Source: Oncomelania hupensis | Lineage: Eukaryota > Mollusca > Gastropoda > Littorinimorpha > Pomatiopsidae | DNA: 64,000 nucleotides | Assembly: GCA_036898135.1 (NCBI GenBank) | Contig: CM072522.1 | Coordinates: 1,188,652-1,252,651, forward strand | Reading direction: 5' to 3' | Shown here: in pieces, positions 12,501 to 24,500 of the stretch | Position numbering within the stretch: the first letter of the stretch is position 1 | Layout of the letters: the number at the start of each line of letters is the position of its first letter | Translations under genes and position numbers: made by a program | Notes under the pieces: model-generated | Databases searched by the model: none | Told to the model about the DNA's origin: nothing | What the model saw: only the letters and a program-made list of their open reading frames with translations

Positions 12501-15500
12501 AAAGGAAACATGATTAAAAACTCCCCAATTAACTTGAATTGATTTTTTATTTATTTATTTAATCACTTTCATATAGAGCTTTTCCAGCACAACAGCCACT
12601 CAAGGAGCTGGCTGAAACAGCAGTGCTGGCTGATCTAACTCAAGCCGCCCGAGGTGCCTACTTGCAGCCTCTGGGCGCATAGTCCAATGCCCAGACGACT
12701 AAGCACAATCCAGGGTGACCTGGGAAGGGGAGAGGGACCTAGTGTGTGCTGGATGTATTTTTGTCTAGGACATGAAAGTCAGGATCTTTTAAAGTCCATG
12801 CGATGGAATGTGTGTGCAGACTAGACCTTGGTTTATTCTCTCATTCAAAGAAATTGGAGCGCAGCGTCTCATTTAAAAAAAGTAGTTTTTTTGTTATTTA
12901 AGGCCGCCACTGCCTATACAGGCTGCAATGTTATTGCCTGAAAATCAAGTACACAGCGAACACCACTGATTGTGCAATATTCCTACATGCTGATTGAAAA
13001 GAATTGGTCTTATAGCACATTGCCTGTTCAAGGCACTGGCCGAAACAGGACTTGTTGCTTAATCATAATGCTATACCTATCCTATCCTATCACGTAACTC
13101 GAAAGTCGTTGGTGCACCATAGATGATCGTTTAACCAGCGTACTCCATCTTTCTCTGTCCACAGCAACCCTCATGGCTTTGCTCAGTGTCCAGCCAGTTC
13201 ATTCTCGAATGTTGTCCTCCCACCTCTTTTTCTGTCTCTGTCTTCTTCTGCCTCCTTGCACTGTGCCTTGCAGGATGATCTTTGCAAGGCCTGATGATCT
13301 GGTGACGTGGCCATACCATCAGAGTTTCCGTTTCTTCACCACTGTGAGCATGTCATCGTGTTGTCCAATGGCTTGTGTGATGGTCTGTTGGACTTCGTCG
13401 TTGGTGTTGTGCTTGGTATAGGAAATGCCCAGAAGTCTTCTGTAGCACCTCATCTCCATGCATTGCATTCTTCGTTGTAGGTCTGCTGTGAGGGTCCATG
13501 TTTTGCAAGAGTATAGGAAGATGGAGATGACAAGGGAGAGCAGCAGCCTTACCTTGGAGTGTAGACTGATGGTCCTGTCTTTCCAAATGGGCTTCTACCT
13601 TGTCAGGGTATCAGTTGTTTGTGCGATCCTGGAGAGGACTTCCTGTCGGAACCCATTGCCTGATACAAAGACTCCCAAATATTTGAAGCTATGCACCGTT
13701 TTAAGGGATTGGCCTTGGACTTTGATGTCCATGTTGATGCCATTGGTGTTGTTGGTCATCACTTTGGTCTTCTCTGCACTTATTTCCATTCCAAAGGTTC
13801 TGGAGGTGGTGTCAAGCTTCTGTACCAGCTGTTCAAGTTCTTGTTCTTCTCCAGCCAATCCATCAATGACATCCGCAAAAAGGAGGTTGGAGATTGCTTT
13901 GCCCCCTATGCTGGCTGTGCCTTCGTGATCTGCAAGGGCATCTGACATGATGCACTCCAGGAAAATGTTAAAAACTGTTGGAAAGAGTAGGCATCTTTGA
14001 CGCATGCCGATTGTTGTTCTGAACCATTTCCCGATGGTGCTGTTGTGGAGGACTGCACTCATAGCCTTGTCATACTGGCTTCTGATGACTTTAATAATGT
14101 TAGGGCTGATGCTGTATACTCTCATGGTTGCCCACAGAGCTGCATGCAAAACTCAGTCAAACACTTTCTTGAAGTCTACAAACACATGATATAGATGTTG
14201 TTGGTGCTGTAGATATTTCTCGCAGATTATTCTGAGGTTGAAAATCTGTTCAGTGGAACTTCGCCTTGCCCTGGATCCTGCTTTTCTTTAGCTATGATTT
14301 GTTCAGCTTGGGGTTTCAACCTGTTGAGTATTATTTTCAGGAGGACTTTGCTGGGATGGCTGATGAGGCTGATGGTGCGGTAATTTTCACACTCCTGAAG
14401 GTTACCCTTCTTGGGAAGAATGATGACAAGCGACTGGGTTCATGGTGTAGGCCACTCCCCACTCTGCCAGATCTTATTACAGATAATGGTGAGGGCATCA
14501 ATCATCGCTTCTCCACCTGCTTGAAGCAATTCTGCGGGTATGTTTTCCACTCCTGCTGACTTCCCCTTCTTCAGCAATTGCACTGCTGCCTCAACTTCTT
14601 CTCTGAGAATTGGGAGGACTTCTTCTCTGTTCTGGGTACATGCTAGAACTGATGTGTCTCCGTTTGGTGTGGGGTTGTAAATGTCAGAGCAGTACTCCGT
14701 CCATCTATTCAAGACTTCTTGTTCTTCTGTAAGGCATATGCCTATATGCCAGACTTGCTTTGGATCGTGGAGACCTTAAGCTGTTTAACACTTGTCAGCT
14801 GCTTCAGTCTGGTAGGCAGTGTTTCCCACAGCTTTTTTTCTCAGAGTCCTTGGGACTCTCTGGTGCAAAATTTCAAGAGTCCCCTTACAAAATTTGAGAG
14901 TACCCTTACAATTCCTACATTTACCTTGACTTTGATTACCAACATCACGGACACACAAATACGCCTCAAAGTCAAACAAAGCTTAGTTTTCAATGCAACT
15001 TTATTGAAAATTATGAATAGCCATAAAACAAGCAACACAACAAAAGGAATACTGTTCTGATAAATGTTACAAAGGAATCCATCATTGACTAGAGGAACCT
15101 TAAAATCACATAAAATGACCATAGAACAAACATGAAATGGTCATACAATTTACACACATCAATCTGCATGTACTGACAAATTGTCTGTAAAAGCAGTTAG
15201 TGTTAGAGGGGACTAAGTCGATGACCAAAAGAAAAAAAAAAGAGAAAAAAAATTCTGTTCAACTGCGTATTACAGACAAGATCATCATTGCCTAGTCTAG
15301 GGAGAACTAAAAATGATGATTCAACATTCAACGATTGCATCGTCTTCCACATTTCTGCGGGTTATCGTTTTCCGTACAGCTTTTCGGAAGCAAACAAAAA
15401 GGCTGCGCATGCGTGTCAGCGCGGTCAGTGGGTAGGGGAGATCACCGCGCTTACTCGGCTCGGGCGCACGATAGCTCAGCGGTGCCAGGATACATAACGG

Positions 15501-18500
15501 CAGTAAAAAAAAAAACGTTGCGTCCCTTGTGACGCACCATTTTTTTTTCCATGCGTCCTTTTTCAGTTTTTGTGCGTCTCTGACGCACGCATGTGCGTTT
15601 TGGGAAACACTGGGTAGGCCTTCTTGCTGTTGTTCTTGTTCAGTGAGCAGTGGTGCAAATTTCCCTCCAACTGTGGCTTGGAATATTTTTGCCACCTCCG
15701 TGTCTTGCAGTTTCTCCAGTTCGAAATTCAGTGTGGTGCACTTTGCTGTGTTTACTCTCTTCAAGTGGAGCCGGAAAGACATCGTCACGAGATCATGGTC
15801 ACTTCAGATGTCTGCTCCTGGAAAAGTGCGTGTCCTGCCAATGTTGACGCTTGATCTGAAGCATTTATTGACCATGATTTAGTCAATCTGGTTGTGATGT
15901 GCCAGGTCCATCGTCTGGATTTTTGTGTGGAGACCAAACGTGTTTGCCAATATCAGATTGTTGTATCTGACAAACTCCAGGCGTCTCTGACCTCTTCATT
16001 TGTCTCGTTGTTGCAATGGGATCCACATGTGTCTCCCAAGTTGTGGTGCGCATCTTGGCCAACCTTGGATTTCCAGTCGCCTTGCACTATGACTATGTCC
16101 TTCCACAGCACTTTATCAAGGACAGCCTGCAGATGTTCATAGAAATCCTCTACTTTGCTGTCGTCAAAGTCTGATGTTGGGGCATAGGTCTGGATGATAA
16201 TGTTGGACAGGGATGCTCTCAGACAGATGGTAATGAGTCTACTGAAGACTGAGCGGCAACCCATGACAGTGCTACACAGACTGTTAAATATGTTCAACAA
16301 ATCCTCCAGTAAGTCAGAGCTAGCAGTGACCAAGACCTAACACTAAATGACTATTGTTTCATGGGGTACCCATCAGACTATGCACATAAAAATAAAATAG
16401 TTCAAAATCATTCATTCATCATTGCAACAACCATCTCTTATATTAATCATGGGATTAGAGGCAGCCTGTCTAAAATGTCAAAAAATAATAATCATCCTTT
16501 CGATCTTCTTATAGCGACTTGCCTTCACACCACAAGCTTGAGTGACGGATATGTATTTGTTGTGAGGAGTGTCTGTAACATGTGAATGTGTAGGTTGGTT
16601 ATAGATTGACGCGCTCCAAGTCTGATTTTTGAATAAGGTGCATATAGCATCCATTTTTATTATTATCATTACTATTAGTACATAATTTCTCATGAGTTAT
16701 TTACAAACAAATATGAAAAAAAAAAGGCTGAATAACTCACAGAAAAACAGTATGTGGACATGGAAAGTGACCATGATCTGATGATGATGTCTTTCTGGCT
16801 CCACTTGAAGAGAGTAAACACAGCAAAGTGCACCAGACTGAAGTTCGACCTGGACAAACTGCAAGACCCGGAGGTGGAAGAAATATGCCAAGCCACAGTT
16901 GGAGGGAAATTTGCACCACTGCTCATTTGGGAGCTGATGAAGTAAATGTTAACACCATACCACCTTCTTCAACTCAGCAGTGACAGATGCCGCCACTGAG
17001 ATCCTTGGCAAGCACCACCCAAAGAAGAAACCGTGCATCACACCTAACTTTTGGACCTGTGTGACTAACGAAGAGAGATAAAATGAAAAAGAACACCTCA
17101 CAGGGAAATGATGCCTACCCAGAAATCGACATTCGAAAAAATATGCGCACAGCAAAGCAGAACTGCATAGAAGATCAATGCCAGAAATTTGAGAACAGTC
17201 TGAACAAGAACAACAGCAAGACGGCCACCAGACTGTGAAGTGGTTGACAAGTGGCAATTGCTGAAGAAGGGGAAATAAGTGGAAATGGACATCATACCCG
17301 CAGAATTGCTTTAAGTAGGAGGAGAAGCGATGATTGATGCCCTAGCCATTATCTGTAACAAGATCTGGCAGAGTCGGGAGTGGCCTACATCATGGACTTA
17401 GTCGCTTGTCATCACTCTTCCAAAAAATGGTAACCTTCAGGAGTGTAAAAATTACCGCACCCATCAGCCAACCCAGCAAATTCCTCCTGAAAATAATACT
17501 CAACAGGTTGAAACCCCAAGCTGAACAAATCATAGCTGAAGAACAAGCAGGATTCACGGCAGGGCGAAATACCAATGAGCAGATTTTAAATCTCAGAATA
17601 ATCTGTGAGAAATACCTATAGCACCATTTATACATAAGTCCAACTGTCCAAAATTTAAAAAACTGAAAGGCCAGGAACCACCTAGGTCCCCGTTGGGCGC
17701 CCCTTTTGATCCCCAGGGGGGCAAAACCCCCGGAAAATCCCAGACTTTTTAGCATTTGAAGAGTTAATTTTCGAATAGATTTAAAAGGCTCTCTTTCAAT
17801 CTGAACAAAAGGAACAGTGTCACATTTGTTAGGAAAAAAATGTTAAAAAAAAGTTTCATGTTAAAAGACAAAATGTTGCTTAAAAATGTTACTAAATTTA
17901 AAACTACATACCAGGAGTGAGATTTAGCGGTCGCCCGGTCACCCGAGGCGACTTAAAACCGGTTTGGGCGACCTCACTTTATAATTGAGCCAGCCCGCCT
18001 GGCGACCTAAAAAAAAAAGATACTACTTGCAGACTTTTAGAAGCTCGGTCCGAAGTGAGAGCGTTTTTAGGTCACTGTCTGCTACGAGTATGAAGCATAA
18101 GCGAGCGTTATTTCCCTTTGCCTACTTCCCTTTCGCGCCAAGCGCGCTGTCTGCTTTGTTTGTGAAAAAGATACTCGCTACAAATTACGTTTAGTGTCAA
18201 AATTTGTGTTTTGTCGGGCTGCCTAAAAATAATGCGGGCTACCTCACTTTACTTACTAGCTAGCCCGGCGGGCTAGTTAGTCTCCTGGGTTAAATCTCAC
18301 CCCTGACATACAGTATCTCAACTACTTCTAAACTGCTAAATGCTGTTGGCAGAATTATTCAAGCAGCCTAGGCCTTATATTTATGAAGTTTCTTATGTCA
18401 CTGGATGCTTGCAGGGCAGCTCTCTTGTCACCCTTAGGACAAGTTTTTCTAGAAGTTGAAGCACTCTGGGCATTGCTGTTTCTAGAGGCATCAGCAGCAC

Positions 18501-21500
18501 TATTGGCAGATGTAGCAGCAATACTGTTGGCAGATGTAGCACCAACACTGTTAGCAAATGTAGCAGCAGTACTGTTGGCAGATGTAGCACCAACACTGTT
18601 AGCAAATGTAGCAGCAGTACTTTTGGCAGATGTAGCACCAACACTGTTAGCAAATGTAGCAGCAGTACTTTTGGCAGATGTAGCACCAACATTGTTAGCA
18701 AATGTAGCAGCAGTACTGTTGGCAGATGTAGCACCAACACTGTTAGCAAATGTAGCAGCAGTACTGTTGGCAGATGTAGCACCAACACTGTTAGCAAATG
18801 TAGCAGCAGTACTGTTGGCAGATGTAGCACCAACATTGTTAGCAAATGTAGCAGCAGTACTGTTGGCAGATGTAGCACCAACATTGTTAGCAAATGTACC
18901 AGCAGTACTGTTGGCAGATGTAGCACCAACACTGTTAGCAAATGTAGCAGCAGCACTCTTGGCAGATGGATTGCCTTTTTTAAAAGTGTTTTCCATACTC
19001 TTCTCAATCTTTCTATATTACGGTGTTTCGTTTTTTGTTTTTTCAAAAATACGGAATTTCCGTTTTAATAGATCTTTAAAATACGGTTTCCGTCTGGAAA
19101 CGGAAAAAGTTGGACCCCTGTCTATATCATGTGTTTGTAGACTTCAAAAAAGTGTTGGACCGAGTCTGGCATGCAGCTCTGTCAGCAACCATGAGAGTGT
19201 ATAACATCAGCACCAACAATATTAAAGTCATCAAAAGCCTGTATGACAAGGCTAACAGTGCAGTCTTCCATAACAGCGCCCTAGGGAACTGGTTCAGAAC
19301 AACAATCGGTGTGCGTCAAGGATGCATACTCTCTCCAATACTCTTCAACATCTTTCTAGAACGCATCATGTCAGATGTCCTTGCAGATCATGAAGGCACA
19401 GTCAGCATAGGGGTAGAGCAATCTCCAACCTCCGTTTTGCAGACAACATTGATGGACTGGCTGGCGAGGAACAAGAACTTGAACAGCTGGTACCTTTGGA
19501 ATGGAAATATGTGCAGAGAAGACCAAAATAATGACCAACAACATTAATGGCATCAACATTAGACATCAAAGTCCAAGGCCAATCCCTCAACACAGTGCAT
19601 AGCTTCAAATATTTAGGAGCCATTGTATCAGACAATGGGTTTCGACAGGATATCCTCTCCAGGATCGCACAAACAACTGCTGCCCTGACAAGGTTGAAGC
19701 CAATTTGGGAAGACAGGACCATCAGTCTACATTCCAAGGTAAGGCTGGTGCGCTCCCTTGTCATCTCCATCTTCCTATACGCTGGCGAAATATGGATACT
19801 CACAGCAGATCTACAACGAAGAATCCAAAGCATGAAGATGAGGTGCTACAGAAGACTTCTGGGCATTTCCTATACCCAGCACATCACCAACAATGAAAAT
19901 GAGGTGGGAGAATGGACTGGCTTGACACTGAGTGATGCCATGAGGACTGCTCATCTGTGGTGCCCCAATGATTTTTCAAGTTCTGGGATAGGATAGGACA
20001 TGGAAAGCCTAACCTATTTAAACACAGACCCTTGTTTTGCAAGGGTCTGTGTTTGAAAAGGTTAGGCTTTCCATGTCCTATTCTATCCCAGAACTTGAAA
20101 AATCATTGGTGCACCACAGATGATCAGTGTACTCCGATCTTTTTCTGTCTTCAGCAGTCCTCATGGCATCACTCAGTGTCAAGCCAGTCCATTCTCCAAT
20201 GTTGTCCTCCCACCTCTTCTGTAAAAGTGCCATTTGTTAAGTATTGTCGGACTGAATCTTATAAAAAATATTTAAATTTTGGTAAAACTTGGCCTCCACT
20301 CTGTAACGCTACAAGCTCTGCATGCTGTGCTGGGATTGTGTTGAATGAGGTCTGATAGTGTGGCCTACGCTGCCTGAAATGCAAGTAGCAGCCAGAAAGA
20401 AAGGGGAACCGAGGGGAATGAGAATTGTCAGGCAGTCTATTTTTATTTCCATACTAAACCGCAGCCTCTGAGGGTGGAAACTGGAGTACCTCAGTGTCCT
20501 GAAAAGTCTTGTACCTAAATCATGTAAGTTCGTTCCATGCGGGGTTCGAACCCGCGACCTTTGGCATAGGAAACCAGTTCACTATCCACTGAGCTAGCAG
20601 GCCACCCAGGCTAACTCACCTGCACACAAACTCATGCACGCCGACACCTACACACATGCACATCTATACGCACATGATTATTTTTCAAAACTTACTTGCA
20701 AATTTCCTCCCCGGTGATCTTGCCTCTGCAAATGGGGCATGTGGATGGCCGAGCATTGGCTTTCAACCAGCTGATCAGACAACTGCAAAAAAATAATAAT
20801 TACTCATGTCATTAATATTTCATATTTATTTATTAATTTCCTGGTAAGTAGTTATACTCATGTCTCATCTACATTACATGCGTTGTGTAGATTACCGTCC
20901 CCGGACACATAAGCGTATAGGGGACTTGGATAGAAGACTGCCGATGGATAAGAAGGCGAGTTGAAGAAGATGAAGCACGGTGAAATAAAAAGTCCATGTT
21001 GCTGAAGACAAGTCGCTAGAAGATGGAGCGCTCGAAGGCAGCTACGACAAACGGAGTAAGAAATCAGGATGAGTCAGTAGAGCCAATGTGGTAAGAAGAC
21101 CAGTAGAGGAAGAAACGCTTGGGTGCGTGCCAAGTTGCCAAAAGTCCGTTCGTGAGGAGGTGTGCCGATGAGGCGCATAAGGAGGGTGTCGATGCAGCCG
21201 TGTGAAGGTGGCCAAGCAAGCCGCGAGGAGGGTGGGGAGCAAACGGTGGGACGCCGCTGGCAGTGTAGGCACCTGCTGTCCGGAGTTTGCCAGGCTCCAC
21301 AGGGAATCCCACGTTGCCCTGACGTAGTGAAAGAGGGAGGGCAACCGATGGTCAGGCGGACGGAAGTCTAGCGAAGCGGCGCCTGCGACGCAACACGACC
21401 GGCGCCAAGGCCAGCGGAGCCCTACTGGTAAGAAGATGTAGTGTGTAGGTTAAGGTGGAGTGGCGTATCGGGATCTCCCACAGTCCGCAAAGGAGCTTCG

Positions 21501-24500
21501 ACTTCTGTACTGCCACCGCCGTGCGGAGCCGCACCGACGGTGCGTCCTCCTCATCTAGGCAGACTGTGAGGCTGAGGGACAGAACGCCTCCATGAGCAGG
21601 TGTGGGCGCGAAGAAAGCCTATGGACCGCCGCAGTGGAAAATGCTGGTCGGCAACCGCCGCTGTGGAAAATGCAGGTAGGCTAGGCGCGCTGAACAGGAA
21701 CCGCCGCAGTGTAAAATGCAGGTTGGCAGATGGTAGAGGGGAATTGCCCAACACCTCAGCGAGTGGAAAACGCTGTGGCTCGAAGAACAGACACAGGCCG
21801 GCCAGTCTCCTTGGAGCTCGCGCTACCTTGTCCTTGACTGACCGTCCGCGCCTGCCGCTGTTCAGCGAATCATTGTTGTGTGATACATTACATTACATTA
21901 TTATTGCTTTAGGTCCAGCGGACTCTTCCGAGCCATAAAAGATCTGCTGAAACAACCCTAGTGGTAAAACCGAAAGCTCTCCACCAGCCAGTCACTTTAC
22001 AATAAAGACATCCCACGCAGGGGACGGCTGAGGCTTCACCCCAACTTATCGAACCCCTGTTTACAAAAACAAAATAGAATACAAACATCATTATAAATGA
22101 TCAACAAAACACATACATATAAAATGCCTACATTGCTAAATAATAACATCATAGGAAGCCCTAGTGACCACCTGGCAGAAAGCGTCCAATATTCCCAAGC
22201 TGATCCAACAGACCTCATACACAAATAAGGAGTCTTGTCCCAGAAGAGTTTTCAAGAAACAAGGTAGGAGACTGGTCTAGCGAAGAAGACGATAGTATAG
22301 CAGATTGATAGAACAGAGCAGGAATGAGAAAGCAAATGAGAAAGACAGCGACAGTGGGAATTTAAAGCACTAAATTTCCAGAAAGTGGGGATACTATTTA
22401 TACTGAAACCCCTGGCACCCCAATGGGGGTATGTCTCATCTAAGTAATAATAATAATAATAATAATAATATTTATATAGCGCTTTTTCCTATTAAAAAAA
22501 TGGTTTTTAGTGCAATCCTCATTCATTCACATGCCACAAAAGAAAATCATTACGATAACAAAATTAATAGAAAGGGATATGTCAAACAGAAAAAAAGATT
22601 TAAAGAGGGAGAACGAGGGGGTGAGGGGACACACAAAAATATATATATGGTCAAGAGTACAGAAGAGCATTGCAGGCCCAATGTGATTCTCAAAGCTGAG
22701 CTCTGTATCCACAATCACTCCAAGATCCCTCTCGGCACCAGTCGTCTCAATCTTACACCTTTCTTTACCATCACTCATAAAATACTCATGCTGAGGATTA
22801 TTTTTGCCCAGATGCAACACCTTACATTTTTCATTATTAAATTTAGGTAGCCATGTTTCTGTCCATTCAACCATATTTAAAAAAAAGATATATTCCTTCT
22901 TTTTCCCCAAGACAATTCTTTGTTTCACAGAAACCAAAATATTGTCAGATGCATGTTTTTTTTCCATTTCATTGGTAAATAAGTGTTGTACTTATACACT
23001 TCTCTTTGCATGTTTATAACAATCGTAATAATCAATTATAATGGCATGAAACACATTATTTGTGGTGACAATGTGTGCTAATGAATGTGTCTAGTCAGTA
23101 TGATGGTTGTTAGAACCTGAAATAATTGTGTAACTATATCAGGGCAATCAAGACTGAAAATTGTGTCCGACTGAGGTTAAGTCACATTCAAAAATTCATA
23201 GTTTTAAATAAGTTCATATTATCATGCAACCAGACTGAGCATTTGGGGCTCAGAACATGTAACTACATGTAATACTTACACTGATGAGTTGTTTTTTGTG
23301 ATGATGTTTTTTTCTTGCCAGTGAAGTCTCTTTAACTCCGTCATGGCCGGTCCCAAGCCTGGATGAGAAAGGAGGAGGGTTGGGCGTGGGGCTAGCGACC
23401 CTGCCCCATAAAACCACTCTTGCTACAGAAACCGAAACAACAGAAGAAAACAACCACCAGTGCCTGATTCAGGGAGATGCCTCTTCAGGAGGACAGATGA
23501 CGCAGGATGGTGAAAGCCTCACGGAAGCCAGCCAGCCGACAAATCTCCTGACGATGAAGGCAAAAACCAAAATTGGAACCTGGAACGTGAGAATGTATGA
23601 AGTTGGAAAAGCAGCTAAAGTAGCAAGAGAGATGCAGAAATACAATATCCAAGTATTAGGAATTTGTGAAAGCAGATGGAACGGGTCTGGCATGACAACA
23701 CTTGCCAGCGGAGAGAAAATCCTTTACTCTGAGCATACTGACGAGAACCACATCCACAGCGAGGGAGTCGCCATCATGTTGTCTCCAGCAGCTGCTAGAG
23801 CCTTTATAGAGTGGCAGCCAATCAATCAGAGAATGATGACCGCAAGATTCAATTCTAAGGGGAGGAAAGTAACGGTGATACAGTGCTACGCACCCACAAA
23901 CACGGCTGAGGAAGAAGCAAAGGAACAGTTCTACAACACTCTCCAGTCAGTAGTCGATGAGGCACCGAAGAGAGACATCAAAATCCTCATGGGCGACATG
24001 AACGCCAAGATAGGGAAAGACAACCTTGGAAAAGAACTTGTGATGGGAACACAAGCCCTGGGTGAAATGAACGAGAACGGTGAGCTGTTTACAGATTTCA
24101 GCGCTTTCAATGACCTAATCATAGGCGGCAGTGTATTTCAACACAAGGACATCCACAAAGAAACCTGGATCTCACCTGACGGCAACACCAAAAACCAAGT
24201 AGACACAATAGCTAGGAAATGGAGAAGAAGCCTTTTAGACACAAGATCTCAGCGAGGAGCTGACGTGGCCTCGGACCACCACTTGGTGACCGGGTCTGTC
24301 AAGATCAAGCTGAGGGCCTTCAGAGACACAGCAGACCGCCCGCATGTCAAGTTTAACACCCAGCGATTGAAGGAGAAAGAGCACAAGGACACTTTCTCTA
24401 TCTCTTTGAAAAACAAATTTGAAGCCCTGAAACTGCTGACTGAAGAAACCCCCCTGGAAGAACACTGGAGGTCCATACGAGATACACTCGCAGGCACATG

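Larger units (their letters stand above)
13077..16330 (-). mobile_element. LINE family A, long minus copy (broken)
   Basis: On the minus strand this runs from an endonuclease segment (16330-15950) through the linker and RT to the family 3' tail, atagg repeats, at 13077-13092. A 796-bp hAT-like element interrupts it at 14817. Frameshifts and stops disrupt the ORF throughout. With the plus copy starting at 16757 it forms a head-to-head inverted pair. Confidence 0.85.
17633..19120 (-). mobile_element. hAT-like element with coding minisatellite
   Basis: The right end, reverse-complemented, starts caggggtccaacttt; the left end cataagtccaactgt is its diverged partner. The flanks tttata (17627-17632) and tctata (19121-19126) are a 6-bp target duplication with one change. 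Inside are a second hAT-like element (17912-18305) and a 9-unit 48-bp minisatellite. CAGGGGTCCAAC is a hAT-type terminus. Confidence 0.7.
16757..19995 (+). mobile_element. LINE family A, plus copy, interrupted by nested hAT elements
   Basis: Plus-strand LINE sequence runs from the post-endonuclease linker (DHDLMMMSFWLHLKRVNTAK at about 16770) to NLRIICEKYL at 17610, and resumes at 19121 with YHVFVDFKKVLDRVWHAAL. The break falls exactly where the minus copy is continuous, so 17633-19120 is a later insertion. The 3' part has an internal deletion near 19490 and a large 3' deletion near 19905. Confidence 0.85.

Noticed and set aside
18509..18970. CRISPR-like array
   Set aside because: Units are contiguous 48-bp repeats with no unique spacers, in animal DNA.
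20525..20605. Functional tRNA gene
   Set aside because: Boxes A and B are good but the acceptor stem does not pair.
20880..21885. Solo LTR or CpG island with promoter
   Set aside because: No TG...CA ends with a 4-6 bp duplication; the 12-bp duplication lies around a larger unit. GC-rich but inside an intron.
22527..22967. Whole 146-aa minus frame as a gene
   Set aside because: Only its middle (22677-22874) is LINE RT; the rest is flanking DNA.
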